Positions 47,675-56,053 of a stretch of 64,000 bases of DNA are shown piece by piece. Origin of the DNA: Exilibacterium tricleocarpae (lineage in GTDB: Bacteria > Pseudomonadota > Gammaproteobacteria > Pseudomonadales > Cellvibrionaceae). The translations under genes were made by a program, and so were the position numbers. The notes beneath the pieces were generated by a model. The model was not told the origin of the DNA. It did not search any database and saw only the letters and a list, made by a program, of their open reading frames with translations. Numbering within the stretch: the stretch's first letter is position 1; the number at the start of each line of letters is the position of its first letter. The stretch covers positions 28,877 through 92,876 of the forward strand of contig NZ_ML660110.1 of the NCBI RefSeq assembly GCF_007004655.1, read 5' to 3'.

Positions 47675-47706
47675 GGACCAGGGCGGCACTTGTGCCGCCC
47701 TGGTCC
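47675..47706. terminator. Perfect 15-bp hairpin between convergent genes
   Basis: GGACCAGGGCGGCAC (47675-47689) and GTGCCGCCCTGGTCC (47692-47706) are perfect complements with a 2-base spacer, between the converging M28 and DUF1501 genes. There is no T run on either side, so it may act as a bidirectional block with Rho, or as a repeat element. The call as a terminator rests mainly on position. Confidence 0.5.
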
Positions 47707-47735
47707 GTTAACACGATCACTAAAACGCATTGCCG

Positions 47736-49175
47736 TCAGGCATTGAGAAAACCAATGGGCAATTGGCTGCCGCCGGCGCTGTAGAAATTACGTATATTCG
47801 GCAGCACGTCCTGCAACGCCGCCGTGTTGGGCACGCCAAACCAGCGGGCCAGCTCCGCATAGAATTCATCGGTGCTGGTGGTGGGCAACAGCCGCCCGCG
47901 GCCGGCATCGATGGAATTGCCGTCGGCACCCCGGGGCTCGCTCAGGTTCGTCGGATAATCGCCGAAAACATGGCCCCCATTGACAGCGCCACCCATAACG
48001 ATCTGGTTGCCGCCCCAGGCGTGATCGGAACCGCGCCCGTTGCTGGTCAGCGTGCGGCCGAAGTCGGAGGCGGTAAACGTGGTGACCTTGTCACTGATTC
48101 CCAGCTCTGTCGTGGCCTGGTAAAAAGCGCCGAGCGCAGCGCTCAGTTGCGATAACAACCCTCTTTGATTGGTCAACAGCTCGTCGTGGTTATCATAGCC
48201 GCCCACTGATACAAAGAATGTCTGGCGCTTGGCTCCCAATGTATTGCGCGCACTGATGGTTCTGGCGACCATTTTCAACTGCGCGCCGAGGGCGCTGTTG
48301 GGGAACCGTGTGGTGATACTCGCACCGCGGGTCGCGCTGTCGAATGCCGTGGCGGTATCTATGGCATCGCGCCGGTTCCGGGCGTAATTTTGCTTCAGCA
48401 GGTTTTGGTAGCTCTGTGCCAGCGCACTGTCGGTGGTGCGGGTGAACAGTTGATTAAAGAAGCTGCTGCCATTGTAGCCCTGCAACCGGACCGAGCCGTT
48501 GTTGGATATGACGTAGGGTGTTACCGCTTCACCATTTTGAAAAATGTTAATGGAGTTGAGGGAAATATTCATCGATATCGGGCTGGCCGGATTGACGCTG
48601 TTGACAAGATCGGCCAGCCGCCCACCCCAGCCTATCGCCTGCTCCGATTCCGGCACGGATGTTTGCCAGGCCTGCTGCTGGTCGTTGTGTGAAAACAAGC
48701 CGCGGGGCAGGGCGATACCGTTGTTGTAATCGCTCAGGGTCGTGGGCCTTACCAGGGTTCCCAGGTTTGCGACAAAAGCCAGCTTGCCGGCGTTATAGAG
48801 GTCTTTGACCGCGGCCATATTCGAGTGCAAACCAAAAGGCCGGCCGCGGTTGTCGTTGATGGACTGCAGTTGACCGCGGGGGAGGGCCAGGTCTGTTCTC
48901 ACATTGGCGTAGTGGTTGTATTCAGTGCTTTCATACGGTGCCAGCATATTAAAAGAGTCGTTCCCGCCGAACAGGAATACACATACCATAGCTCTGTATT
49001 CATCGGGGTTTTGTATGCTTGCCGGCGTCAATCCGGCGGCATAAGCGGAATTCATTAATTTTAACTGCAGTATACTGGACAACAGCGGGGTTGCGCCCAG
49101 GGCTGCACAACCGCCGAGAAAGCTGCGGCGTGAGAGTGGGTTTGCAGGGGCGGTATGCGATGTTTTCTTTTTCAT
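47736..49175 (-). CDS. DUF1501 protein with Tat signal
   Basis: The 479-residue protein begins with a twin-arginine signal (NPLSRRSFLGGCAALGATPLL, about residues 12-32), so it is exported folded. It has the DUF1501 pattern: VCVFLFGGNDSFNMLAPY, VANLGTLVRPTTLSDYNNG, SHNDQQQAWQTS, DFGRTLTSNGRGSDHAWGGN. DUF1501 belongs to the alkaline phosphatase/sulfatase-like superfamily, and its activity is unknown. It is the second gene of a two-gene unit behind a DUF1800 gene, a pairing found in many bacteria. Confidence 0.92.
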   Translation of the reverse strand: MKKKTSHTAPANPLSRRSFLGGCAALGATPLLSSILQLKLMNSAYAAGLTPASIQNPDEYRAMVCVFLFGGNDSFNMLAPYESTEYNHYANVRTDLALPRGQLQSINDNRGRPFGLHSNMAAVKDLYNAGKLAFVANLGTLVRPTTLSDYNNGIALPRGLFSHNDQQQAWQTSVPESEQAIGWGGRLADLVNSVNPASPISMNISLNSINIFQNGEAVTPYVISNNGSVRLQGYNGSSFFNQLFTRTTDSALAQSYQNLLKQNYARNRRDAIDTATAFDSATRGASITTRFPNSALGAQLKMVARTISARNTLGAKRQTFFVSVGGYDNHDELLTNQRGLLSQLSAALGAFYQATTELGISDKVTTFTASDFGRTLTSNGRGSDHAWGGNQIVMGGAVNGGHVFGDYPTNLSEPRGADGNSIDAGRGRLLPTTSTDEFYAELARWFGVPNTAALQDVLPNIRNFYSAGGSQLPIGFLNA

Positions 49176-49234
49176 AGTAAATAACCGTTTAATAAATTGA
49201 TGACCGGTAACAATGACTCTGGGGCATTGTCCGC

Positions 49235-51049
49235 CTATTCCATGATCGCAAAGTCGGGTGCCGTTAACAGCGTCAGCAGCATAAGTTCGACGCGGGACTT
49301 GGCACTGTTGGTCGAGGCCATAGTCGTTTTGATTTCGTCGACGACAGCGCTGCTGAGCGTGCCATAGCTGAGTAAGAGGTTGAGGCGGTCAATCAACGCG
49401 GTGGCATTGACGGCCATGTTTTCCTCCGCGGTCAGGTCAAGTGTGCCGTTTTCCCCCATACCAAAGGTGCGGCCCTGAACCGGGGTGCGCAAAAAGTTAC
49501 TGAACAAACTCATCATTACCGGTGTGTAGATCTGAAATTCCGGCGCGACTAAATTGTTGTCCTGCAATACACCTACCGGTTGGAAGTCGGGTAGATAGTA
49601 ATTGAAAACACTGGGCGATTGGTTAATGCCCTGGTTGGTTAGATAGCTTCTGGAGAAAGCGCGAAAACGCCCATCCGGATGGCTGGCCTGGACATTGAAA
49701 GCCCGGTATAGGGCGGTAAGTGTCAGCAGGGGTTCGCGCAGCTTACCGCCGGTGGGGTTATTGCCGGTAATGTCGAGCCGATAGTTGCCGTTAGTGTTGC
49801 GGGTTTGGGTAATCTGTAGTGTATCCCGCGCTTCCGGGTGCATCAGGATAGTGCGGATCACGGCCTGCATATTGCCGCGGTTGCCCTGGCCATCGTCGCT
49901 GAATTGATCGGCAACGGCGTTGATATAGGCGGGAGACGGATTGGAGCTGGTAAACCGCTGAATCAATAACCGCGCGATAAAAGGGGGAACGTTGGGGTGC
50001 GCATAAATATTGTCGATGGCGGCGTTGATATCCGCCAAGCCGTCTTGCCCGGCCGGTAGTGCCACACCGTTTAACAACGTCTTTTCGCCTCGGTCATGGT
50101 AGTTTTCATACATTTTCATGGGGGCAAACATATTGCGGGGATTTCTTAAAAAGTCATCCCGGCCGTTGCTCGGCGCATAGCTCAACCCGGTAAAGACGCG
50201 GGCAAAATTGCGAATAGTCTCGTTGCTGTAGGTTTCTATCCGGCGACCTTCAGTGTCGAGCAGGGGCTCGCCGTTTTGCTGCAGGGCGTAGACGCCGATG
50301 GAGAACAGTTGCAGTATCTCCCGCGCATAGTTTTCATCCGGGAAAATCCCCCGGCTGGTATCGCCTTTTTGATTCCGGAGATGGCTTAAGTAGAGGCCCA
50401 TAGCCGGGCTGAGTGTGACGTCGTACAAAATATCGCGGTAGTTGCCAAACGCGTGTTGCATCAGCAGGTCGGTGTAGCGCGGTATCCCCAACCACTGGCC
50501 GTCAAACCGGGCATTGAGCCCCATGCCGAGTTCCGAGATAACCAGTATCTGTACCAATGCCCAGGCCGTGCGCTGGCGCAATTGATCTGTGCCGCGCAGC
50601 GTTCGGTTCCACCAGGCATGGTGTTTGTAGTTCTGGATCTGGTAGTTGAGCCCGTCGGTAGTGGGCGGTGCCGAATCTACGGCGAAGCCATCGTCGGCGA
50701 TCATATCCCGGGTGAGCTGCTCGTAAGACTCATTGGCGGTGAAAGGCAGGGAAAACTGGTTGTCTATCCATTCGTGCAGCGCATTGTTATCGCCGATTGT
50801 CGCCATCCTGGCGGCCAGGTTGTCAATGTCTTCAAGGGTAGGGCCAAAGGTTGCCTGGTGTAAGAACTGTGATGCCTTTATTTTCTTGACGGTAATGTCT
50901 ATCTGGTTTTCAGGAATATCGCTAAGCTGGGCAAATGCAATAAGGGGAAAAAAGAGAGCAATAAAAAGCACTAAATTACGTGAGGTAGAGCTTGGTGTTG
51001 GCCTTTCTACGTTCTGACTAATCTTTCTGCAGAGGGTACTTATCATCAT
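49235..51049 (-). CDS. DUF1800 protein, exported
   Basis: From ATG 51049 (AAGGA seven bases upstream; the next codon is also ATG) the protein has 604 residues. A hydrophobic segment (NLVLFIALFFPLIAFAQ, about residues 24-40) is a Sec signal. DUF1800 features include ASQFLHQATFGPTLEDI, LLMQHAFGNYRDILYDVTLSPAMGLYL, DENYAREILQLFSIG and FARVFTGL. The function is unknown; it is usually co-encoded with DUF1501, as here (59-base gap). The frame is open to 51118, but the ribosome site favours 51049. The gene is less GC-rich than its neighbours. Confidence 0.9.
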   Translation of the reverse strand: MMISTLCRKISQNVERPTPSSTSRNLVLFIALFFPLIAFAQLSDIPENQIDITVKKIKASQFLHQATFGPTLEDIDNLAARMATIGDNNALHEWIDNQFSLPFTANESYEQLTRDMIADDGFAVDSAPPTTDGLNYQIQNYKHHAWWNRTLRGTDQLRQRTAWALVQILVISELGMGLNARFDGQWLGIPRYTDLLMQHAFGNYRDILYDVTLSPAMGLYLSHLRNQKGDTSRGIFPDENYAREILQLFSIGVYALQQNGEPLLDTEGRRIETYSNETIRNFARVFTGLSYAPSNGRDDFLRNPRNMFAPMKMYENYHDRGEKTLLNGVALPAGQDGLADINAAIDNIYAHPNVPPFIARLLIQRFTSSNPSPAYINAVADQFSDDGQGNRGNMQAVIRTILMHPEARDTLQITQTRNTNGNYRLDITGNNPTGGKLREPLLTLTALYRAFNVQASHPDGRFRAFSRSYLTNQGINQSPSVFNYYLPDFQPVGVLQDNNLVAPEFQIYTPVMMSLFSNFLRTPVQGRTFGMGENGTLDLTAEENMAVNATALIDRLNLLLSYGTLSSAVVDEIKTTMASTNSAKSRVELMLLTLLTAPDFAIME

Positions 51050-51530
51050 AAAATCCTTATAAGTAAGCGCGTCTGTAAGTGAAGAGTAACTTTTCCTAAC
51101 GCCAGGTATGAACGGCAAAAACCAGTAAATGCCAACTATTATATGTAGCCGGCGATGTACTATGTTGTGCCGTTGCAGAAAATTATCGCCGGTAAAACTA
51201 TGAGAAAATAGTTGCTGCGAAAGAAAAGATGTTAAGAATTGTAGTTGCCTTTTTGCTCGATTATCTTTTATAAATATTTTGCTGGAGAAGGGGCGTTTGT
51301 TCGTTTTTATAGTTATAGCTGTGAATTCAAAGCGTCTTCAAACTTGTTTGATAGAAAATAACTATATGAAATTTTTAACTTCATGTAAGCGGTGTACAAA
51401 CTTTTACATAATTACCAAGGCGCTTGATTTAACATCTGACAAAAATAAGAAGTGTGAAGTCTTATTGAATAAATTGGCAGCAAGTGAATCCAATCGTATC
51501 CAACACCTACCGACTAAGCTGGGAGTCAGC
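51050..51530. other. AT-rich non-coding region between divergent genes
   Basis: The 481 bases between the DUF1800 gene and the BamE-like gene are clearly AT-rich. An open frame continues upstream of the BamE-like gene to 51279, but its residues do not look like protein, and no repeat or known element is visible. It should contain both divergent promoters. Confidence 0.5.
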
Positions 51531-51878
51531 ATGAGAGTTTTTGCGTTACTGATAGCCATCCTTTTTGTGGCGGCGTGTGCCACCACTGAAGGGAGAAAAT
51601 TCGACGTCGAGTTGGCCAAGTCATTTAAAAAGGGCGAATCAACACTTACCGAGGTGATCGCAAAAATGGGTGAACCGCAGGCGAGAACCCAACTACCCAA
51701 TGGCGGCGGAGAGAGAATCCAGTATCTCTGGTCGGAAACCACCAACAATCAACTCGGCAGGCTTCCCGGTGTCGCCAGCAATCTGGAAAAGAGTAAAAAT
51801 AAAACGGAAATTTTCTATTTTACCTTTAACAGTGAAGGTGTGTTGACTGACACTATTTATACGTCGAGTAACAAATAG
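51531..51878 (+). CDS. Small BamE/SmpA-like lipoprotein
   Basis: From ATG 51531, behind GGGAG, the protein has 115 residues: MRVFALLIAILFVAACATTE is a lipoprotein signal with lipobox VAAC (Cys16). The mature part, SFKKGESTLTEVIAKMGEPQARTQLPNGGGERIQYLW, matches the BamE/SmpA/OmlA fold pattern (a helix ending in G-x-P, then a hairpin with Y-x-W), and ends with FYFTFNSEGVLTDTIY. It is probably an outer-membrane-facing lipoprotein. The true BamE is expected elsewhere in the genome, so this is a relative of unknown role. A MITE-like element begins 47 bases downstream. Confidence 0.75.
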   Translation: MRVFALLIAILFVAACATTEGRKFDVELAKSFKKGESTLTEVIAKMGEPQARTQLPNGGGERIQYLWSETTNNQLGRLPGVASNLEKSKNKTEIFYFTFNSEGVLTDTIYTSSNK

Positions 51879-51925
51879 GTACCCAGAAAAAACGTCACCG
51901 AAGCGAGCCTCGGTTGGGCCGAAGT

Positions 51926-52194
51926 GGCGCTCGCTTTAGGTGCCCACTTCTGACACTTAAGCGAAGACGTGCTAATTGATCGGTCTGCCTCTGGTTGGCA
52001 CTTTCAGAAACACGTCGTAAACCCTTCCCTGGGGACTTCCCGACAGCATCCCTGCTGTCGAGAGTTTCTGAAAGTGCCAACCAGAGGCAGACCTACCCGC
52101 AGTATTCTTCATCAAGACCGACAGGGCGGGTTAAGATCGATAAATTGGATCAAACCCTCTTAAGTGCCAGAGGTGGGCACCTAAAGCGAGTGCC
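51926..52194 (+). mobile_element. MITE-like nested palindrome, full copy C
   Basis: Outer arms 51926-51961 and 52159-52194 pair at 33 of 36 positions; inner arms 51982-52011 and 52064-52093 are a perfect 30-bp inverted repeat. Between them lies the conserved core (ACGTCGTAAACCCTTCCCTG, then CGACAGCATCCCTGCTGTCG). GTGCTAATTGATCGGTCTG leads into the left inner arm as in copy D. No convincing target duplication is seen. It fills about half of the 543-base gap between the BamE-like and CoA-transferase genes; the rest (52195-52421) shows no gene. Confidence 0.85.
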
Positions 52195-52421
52195 ATGCGG
52201 TACAGTCGCAAGGTCCACCCTGTTATAAAGCATGTGCTTCCAACTTAGAAAAGCGCTGGCCTATTGACTGATGCCTGCCGGGATTCTAAGAGCGTAGACT
52301 TGATGCCTTATGCTATGCCCACTCCCACTATCCCAAGGACACTAGATTTAGCTCAAGTCGCCACCCTGGCGGTGATGATAAAGTTGTGCCGTTGTCTTCT
52401 CTGTTGACAAGAGGAAGTTGT

Positions 52422-54254
52422 ATGTCTGCACAAACTGCCATCGACTGGAGCGCTTTGCTGAAGTCCGGCGATCGTATATTTATCGGCTCCAATGCCGCCG
52501 TACCCGATGCCCTGATCGGTAACCTGATCGAGCACAGCCGGGATTTAAACGATATCGAAGTCGTGCATATCCTGACCCTGTCGGACCAGATCTGGGCTGA
52601 CCCGAAGCACAAAAACCTATTTAAAATCAATACGTTGTTTATCGGTGGCGAGGCGGTCCGCACAGCCGTTGCCGAGGGCCGGGCCGACTACACGCCCTGC
52701 TTTCTGTCGGAAATCCCCCAGTTGTTCGAGGCCAACCACCTGCCGCTGGATGCCGCCCTGATTATGGTCAGCCCGCCGGACGAATACGGTTACTGTTCGA
52801 TGGGGGTCTCGGTGGATGTGGTGTCGGCAGCGGCCCAGTCGGCCCGGCATATCATCGCCCAAATCAACCCCCGGATGCCCAGGACCAACGGCCACAGCTT
52901 TATCCATATGGATCAGATCAGCGCCTGGATGGAGGCGGAGCAGGCGCTGCCGGTCGTGCCGCCGCCGCAACTGGACCGGGTGACTGAGCGCATTGGCCAG
53001 TACGTGTCGCTGCTGATCGAGGACGGCGCCACCTTACAGGTCGGTATCGGCAAAATACCCGAGGCGGTGCTCGGTTATCTGGCCAACCACAAGGACCTCG
53101 GGGTGCACAGCGAAATGATTTCAGATGGCGTTATCGACCTGATGGTGAGAGGCGTTATCAACAATCGCAAAAAGACTTTCCACAACGGCAAAACGGTCAC
53201 GACATTTTGCATCGGCACCCGGCGCTTGTACGATTATGTCGACGGCAACCCGCATATCGAGTTTTTACCGTCCGAGTATGTGAATTCTCCGGTCAATATT
53301 TCCCGCAACGAGCGGATGATCTCGATCAACAGCGCCATTGAAGTGGATTTGACCGGGCAGGTGGTGGCCGATTCCATCGGTTACAAATTCTATAGCGGTA
53401 TCGGCGGCCAGGTGGACTTTATTCGCGGCGCCGCCCTGAGCAAAGGCGGCAAGCCGATTATTGCCCTGCCGTCTACGACCAGGGACGGCAGCGTCTCCCG
53501 TATTGTGCCCTATATTACCGAAGGGGCCGGTGTCGTTACCTCGCGCGGTCATGTGCACTATGTCGTTACCGAGTTCGGTATCGCCTCGCTGCAGGGAAAA
53601 AGCATCCGCGAGCGGGCCCTGGAGTTGATCAGGGTGGCGCACCCCGATTTCCGGGCGCAGCTGTTGCAGGAGGTCAGAAAACACTTCTGGGTGCCGGGCT
53701 ACCAGACGGATATGCCGACGTCGGTGCGGGAACTCGGTGATATCGAGCTTAAGAAACTCGATATCCAGAATCGTTCATTTGAGTTGCGGCCGCTGCGTCC
53801 CGCCGATGAGCGGCGACTGCAGGAGTTCTTTTATTCGCATACAAAAGAGACGCTGTTGCTGCGCTACAACTATCATCCGAAACAGATGTCGAGGGAGAAA
53901 TCCTGCACGCTGGTCAGCGTTAACCAGGAGCGGGACCTGGCGCTGTGTATTGTCGACAAAAACGGCCAGACCGAGGTGATCCACGCGGTCGGTCGTTACT
54001 ATTTGATTGCCGAGAAAAACAGTTGCGAGGTCGCTTTTGTGATTCGTGAAAGCCAGCGGGGTAAAGGCATGGCGAAAAGGCTGCTGGCGGAGATGACGGC
54101 CATAGCCCGCTCCCGCGGCATCGCCACCATGTGTGCCTACGTCAGGAAGGACAATAAGCCGATGCTCAGCATTTTCAAGAAGGGTGGCTTTGTCAAACAG
54201 CCCCACGACTCCGTTCAGGAAGTCTACCTGGAGCTTGAACTCCAATCCGGGTAA
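52422..54254 (+). CDS. Acetyl-CoA hydrolase/CoA-transferase fused to GNAT acetyltransferase
   Basis: From ATG 52422, behind AGAGGAAG, the protein has 610 residues. Residues about 1-430 are an acetyl-CoA hydrolase/transferase (IFIGSNAAVPDALIGNLI, GYCSMGVSVDV, LQVGIGKIPEAVLGYL, VVTEFGIASLQGKSIRERA with the catalytic Glu region). Residues about 455-605 are a GNAT domain (FELRPLRPADERRLQEFFYS, VAFVIRESQRGKGMAKRLL with the acetyl-CoA loop R-x-x-G-K-G/A). Such fusions are known, but their physiology is unclear; one idea is coupling CoA-ester turnover to protein acetylation. A deacetylase-family gene lies downstream, beyond the MITE-like copy D. Confidence 0.92.
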   Translation: MSAQTAIDWSALLKSGDRIFIGSNAAVPDALIGNLIEHSRDLNDIEVVHILTLSDQIWADPKHKNLFKINTLFIGGEAVRTAVAEGRADYTPCFLSEIPQLFEANHLPLDAALIMVSPPDEYGYCSMGVSVDVVSAAAQSARHIIAQINPRMPRTNGHSFIHMDQISAWMEAEQALPVVPPPQLDRVTERIGQYVSLLIEDGATLQVGIGKIPEAVLGYLANHKDLGVHSEMISDGVIDLMVRGVINNRKKTFHNGKTVTTFCIGTRRLYDYVDGNPHIEFLPSEYVNSPVNISRNERMISINSAIEVDLTGQVVADSIGYKFYSGIGGQVDFIRGAALSKGGKPIIALPSTTRDGSVSRIVPYITEGAGVVTSRGHVHYVVTEFGIASLQGKSIRERALELIRVAHPDFRAQLLQEVRKHFWVPGYQTDMPTSVRELGDIELKKLDIQNRSFELRPLRPADERRLQEFFYSHTKETLLLRYNYHPKQMSREKSCTLVSVNQERDLALCIVDKNGQTEVIHAVGRYYLIAEKNSCEVAFVIRESQRGKGMAKRLLAEMTAIARSRGIATMCAYVRKDNKPMLSIFKKGGFVKQPHDSVQEVYLELELQSG

Positions 54255-54269
54255 AGCGGGCCTTGTGAG

Positions 54270-54505
54270 GAATGGCACTTCCTTAAGCAAATGTGTGCTA
54301 ATTGACCGGTCTGGCTCTGGCTGCAGCCTTCAGAAACACGCCGTAATCCCATCCCTGGGGGCTTCGCGACAGCATCCCTGCTGTCGAGAGTTTCTGAAGG
54401 CTGCAGCCAGAGCCAGACCTCTCTTACAGTACGCTTAATCGAGACCGGTTCGATTGGGGCAGAGATCAACAAATTGATGCAAATACGCTTAAGGAATTGC
54501 CATTC
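54270..54505 (+). mobile_element. MITE-like nested palindrome, full copy D, with target duplication
   Basis: The element starts GAATGGCACTTCCTTAAGC and ends with the inverted GCTTAAGGAATTGCCATTC; the 18-bp outer arms (54271-54288, 54487-54504) match at 17 positions. Inner arms 54308-54337 and 54390-54419 are a perfect 30-bp inverted repeat around the family core. An 11-bp direct repeat GGCCTTGTGAG flanks it exactly (54259-54269 and 54506-54516). It lies in the 340-base gap between the CoA-transferase/GNAT and deacetylase genes; the remaining bases to 54594 hold only the next ribosome site (GGGAGGAG). Confidence 0.88.
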
Positions 54506-54594
54506 GGCCTTGTGAGTCTATAGGCTGGCCGGCGCAACTATACGAAACGGCGGGATACTGGCAGAATGAACGGGATCGGCGGGAGGAGTATAAG

Positions 54595-55518
54595 ATGAGT
54601 ATTGCCATTGTCAGTCATCCCTTTTGTTTGCGGCACGATATGGGGGAGGAGCACCCGGAGCAGCCGGCGCGGCTGACCGCTATCCAGGACCAGCTAATCG
54701 CATCGGGCCTTGAGTTTGTCGCCCCGCAAATCGATGCCACCCCCATAGCGCCGGCGCTGTTGAGCCTGGTGCACGAGCAGGCGTATATCGACAGCTTGTA
54801 TCAGAGATCGCCGGTGGAGGGCCATATCTGGCTCGACGAGGATACGCTGATGATGCCCCATACGCTGGCAGCTGCGCTCTACGCCGCCGGTGCCGCCGTC
54901 GATGCGGTGGACCTGGTTGCCGGCGGCAAAATGAAAGCGGCTTTCTGTGCGGTCAGGCCGCCCGGCCACCATGCCGAGCGGGACAAGGCCATGGGGTTTT
55001 GTGTGTTTAACAATATCGCCATCGCTGCGGCTTACGCGCAAAAGCATCACGGTTTGCAGCGCGTGGCCATTGTCGATTTCGACGTGCATCACGGCAATGG
55101 CACCGAGCATATTTTCAACGATAACCCCGATGTGTTGTTTTGCTCCACCTTTGAACATCCCTTCTATCCGTTTTCCGGACACGACAGTTGCAAGGCGCAT
55201 ATCGTCAACGTACCCCTGGAGGCGGCGGCGACAGGTGCGGCTTTTCGAGAGGCGGTCAGTGCGCACTGGCTGCCGGCGCTGGAGCGCTTCAAACCGGAAA
55301 TGCTTTTTATCTCGGCCGGTTTCGATGCGCATATCGAAGATGATATGTCCCATATTGGTTTGGTTGAGGCCGACTACCTTTGGGTATCCAGGGCGTTAAA
55401 AAAAATCGCCGATCGTTATTGTCAGGGCCGCATCGTCTCTTGCCTGGAGGGTGGCTACGCGCTCAGCGCCCTGGCCCGCAGTGTGGTTGCCCATTTAAAG
55501 GGGTTGATGGGGGATTGA
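54595..55518 (+). CDS. Histone deacetylase-family (class II HDAC-like) hydrolase
   Basis: The 307-residue zinc hydrolase has RPPGHHAERDKAMGFCVFNN with the tandem catalytic histidines (about residues 124-125), and IVDFDVHHGNGTEHIF with zinc-ligand Asp and His (about 160-167). LFISAGFDAHIEDDMS gives the third ligand Asp, and CLEGGYALSALA the glycine loop. Bacterial members deacetylate proteins, acetylpolyamines or acetoin-related compounds. It starts at ATG 54595. The preceding gene encodes a GNAT domain fused to a CoA transferase, so opposing acetylation and deacetylation roles are conceivable. Confidence 0.93.
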   Translation: MSIAIVSHPFCLRHDMGEEHPEQPARLTAIQDQLIASGLEFVAPQIDATPIAPALLSLVHEQAYIDSLYQRSPVEGHIWLDEDTLMMPHTLAAALYAAGAAVDAVDLVAGGKMKAAFCAVRPPGHHAERDKAMGFCVFNNIAIAAAYAQKHHGLQRVAIVDFDVHHGNGTEHIFNDNPDVLFCSTFEHPFYPFSGHDSCKAHIVNVPLEAAATGAAFREAVSAHWLPALERFKPEMLFISAGFDAHIEDDMSHIGLVEADYLWVSRALKKIADRYCQGRIVSCLEGGYALSALARSVVAHLKGLMGD

Positions 55519-56053
55519 TAAGTCTGCGCCTCGGCAAGGCGGCGGGCTTGCGGGTTCGGTCAAGGCGGTTGTCATACTTATACGGCAGTCTGGACTTTCT
55601 CGGGCGTTGCAAGCCCAGTTGTTTTTCGCCGAAGATGTTGAAGTCCCGGACACTTGATACAGGTCAACTGCGAGCCGCCTGAATCCTATATTTTTCGATA
55701 TTCCGGCTTTTGCCAACCGAAATTGCAATTTCTCACTTGTCATCTGTTCATTGCCGTTTTAGTATCGGTGGTCACGGACGTTAGGGAAGAGTTGAAACTA
55801 TGACGGGTGCAGCGCACTGTATAAAACCGGGCAAAGGAGAGCGACCACCACGGACGCTTCCAGTAGCAAAAAAATTCTCAATCACCTTGTCTCATTTCTT
55901 TTTTGTCAGTATTCACACGCGCTGTGCGTGTGGGGTTTTGCGGCGGGCCAAGAGCCGGCAGCGATAGTACTACGGCGTTACCAATAGCATTACGATAAAT
56001 CGCATTACGTATTAGGTCGTTATAAAAGACCAACCAATTTACTGGGGGATTCT
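55519..56053. other. Non-coding gap before the RHS gene, with a small hairpin
   Basis: No supported gene lies in these 535 bases. CACACGC (55914-55920) and GCGTGTG (55926-55932) form a 7-bp hairpin followed by GGGGTTTT, a weak terminator candidate on the plus strand. The octamer CACGGACG occurs twice (near 55773 and 55850). GGGGGA just before 56054 is the RHS ribosome site. Confidence 0.5.

Noticed and set aside
51279..51530. N-terminal extension of the BamE-like protein
   Set aside because: The in-frame extension is AT-rich, lacks protein character and would bury a perfect lipoprotein signal that starts at 51531.
55800..55966. 54-codon frame before the RHS gene
   Set aside because: It has a fair GGAAGAG site, but the residues look random, it contains the small hairpin region and it has no recognised homologue.
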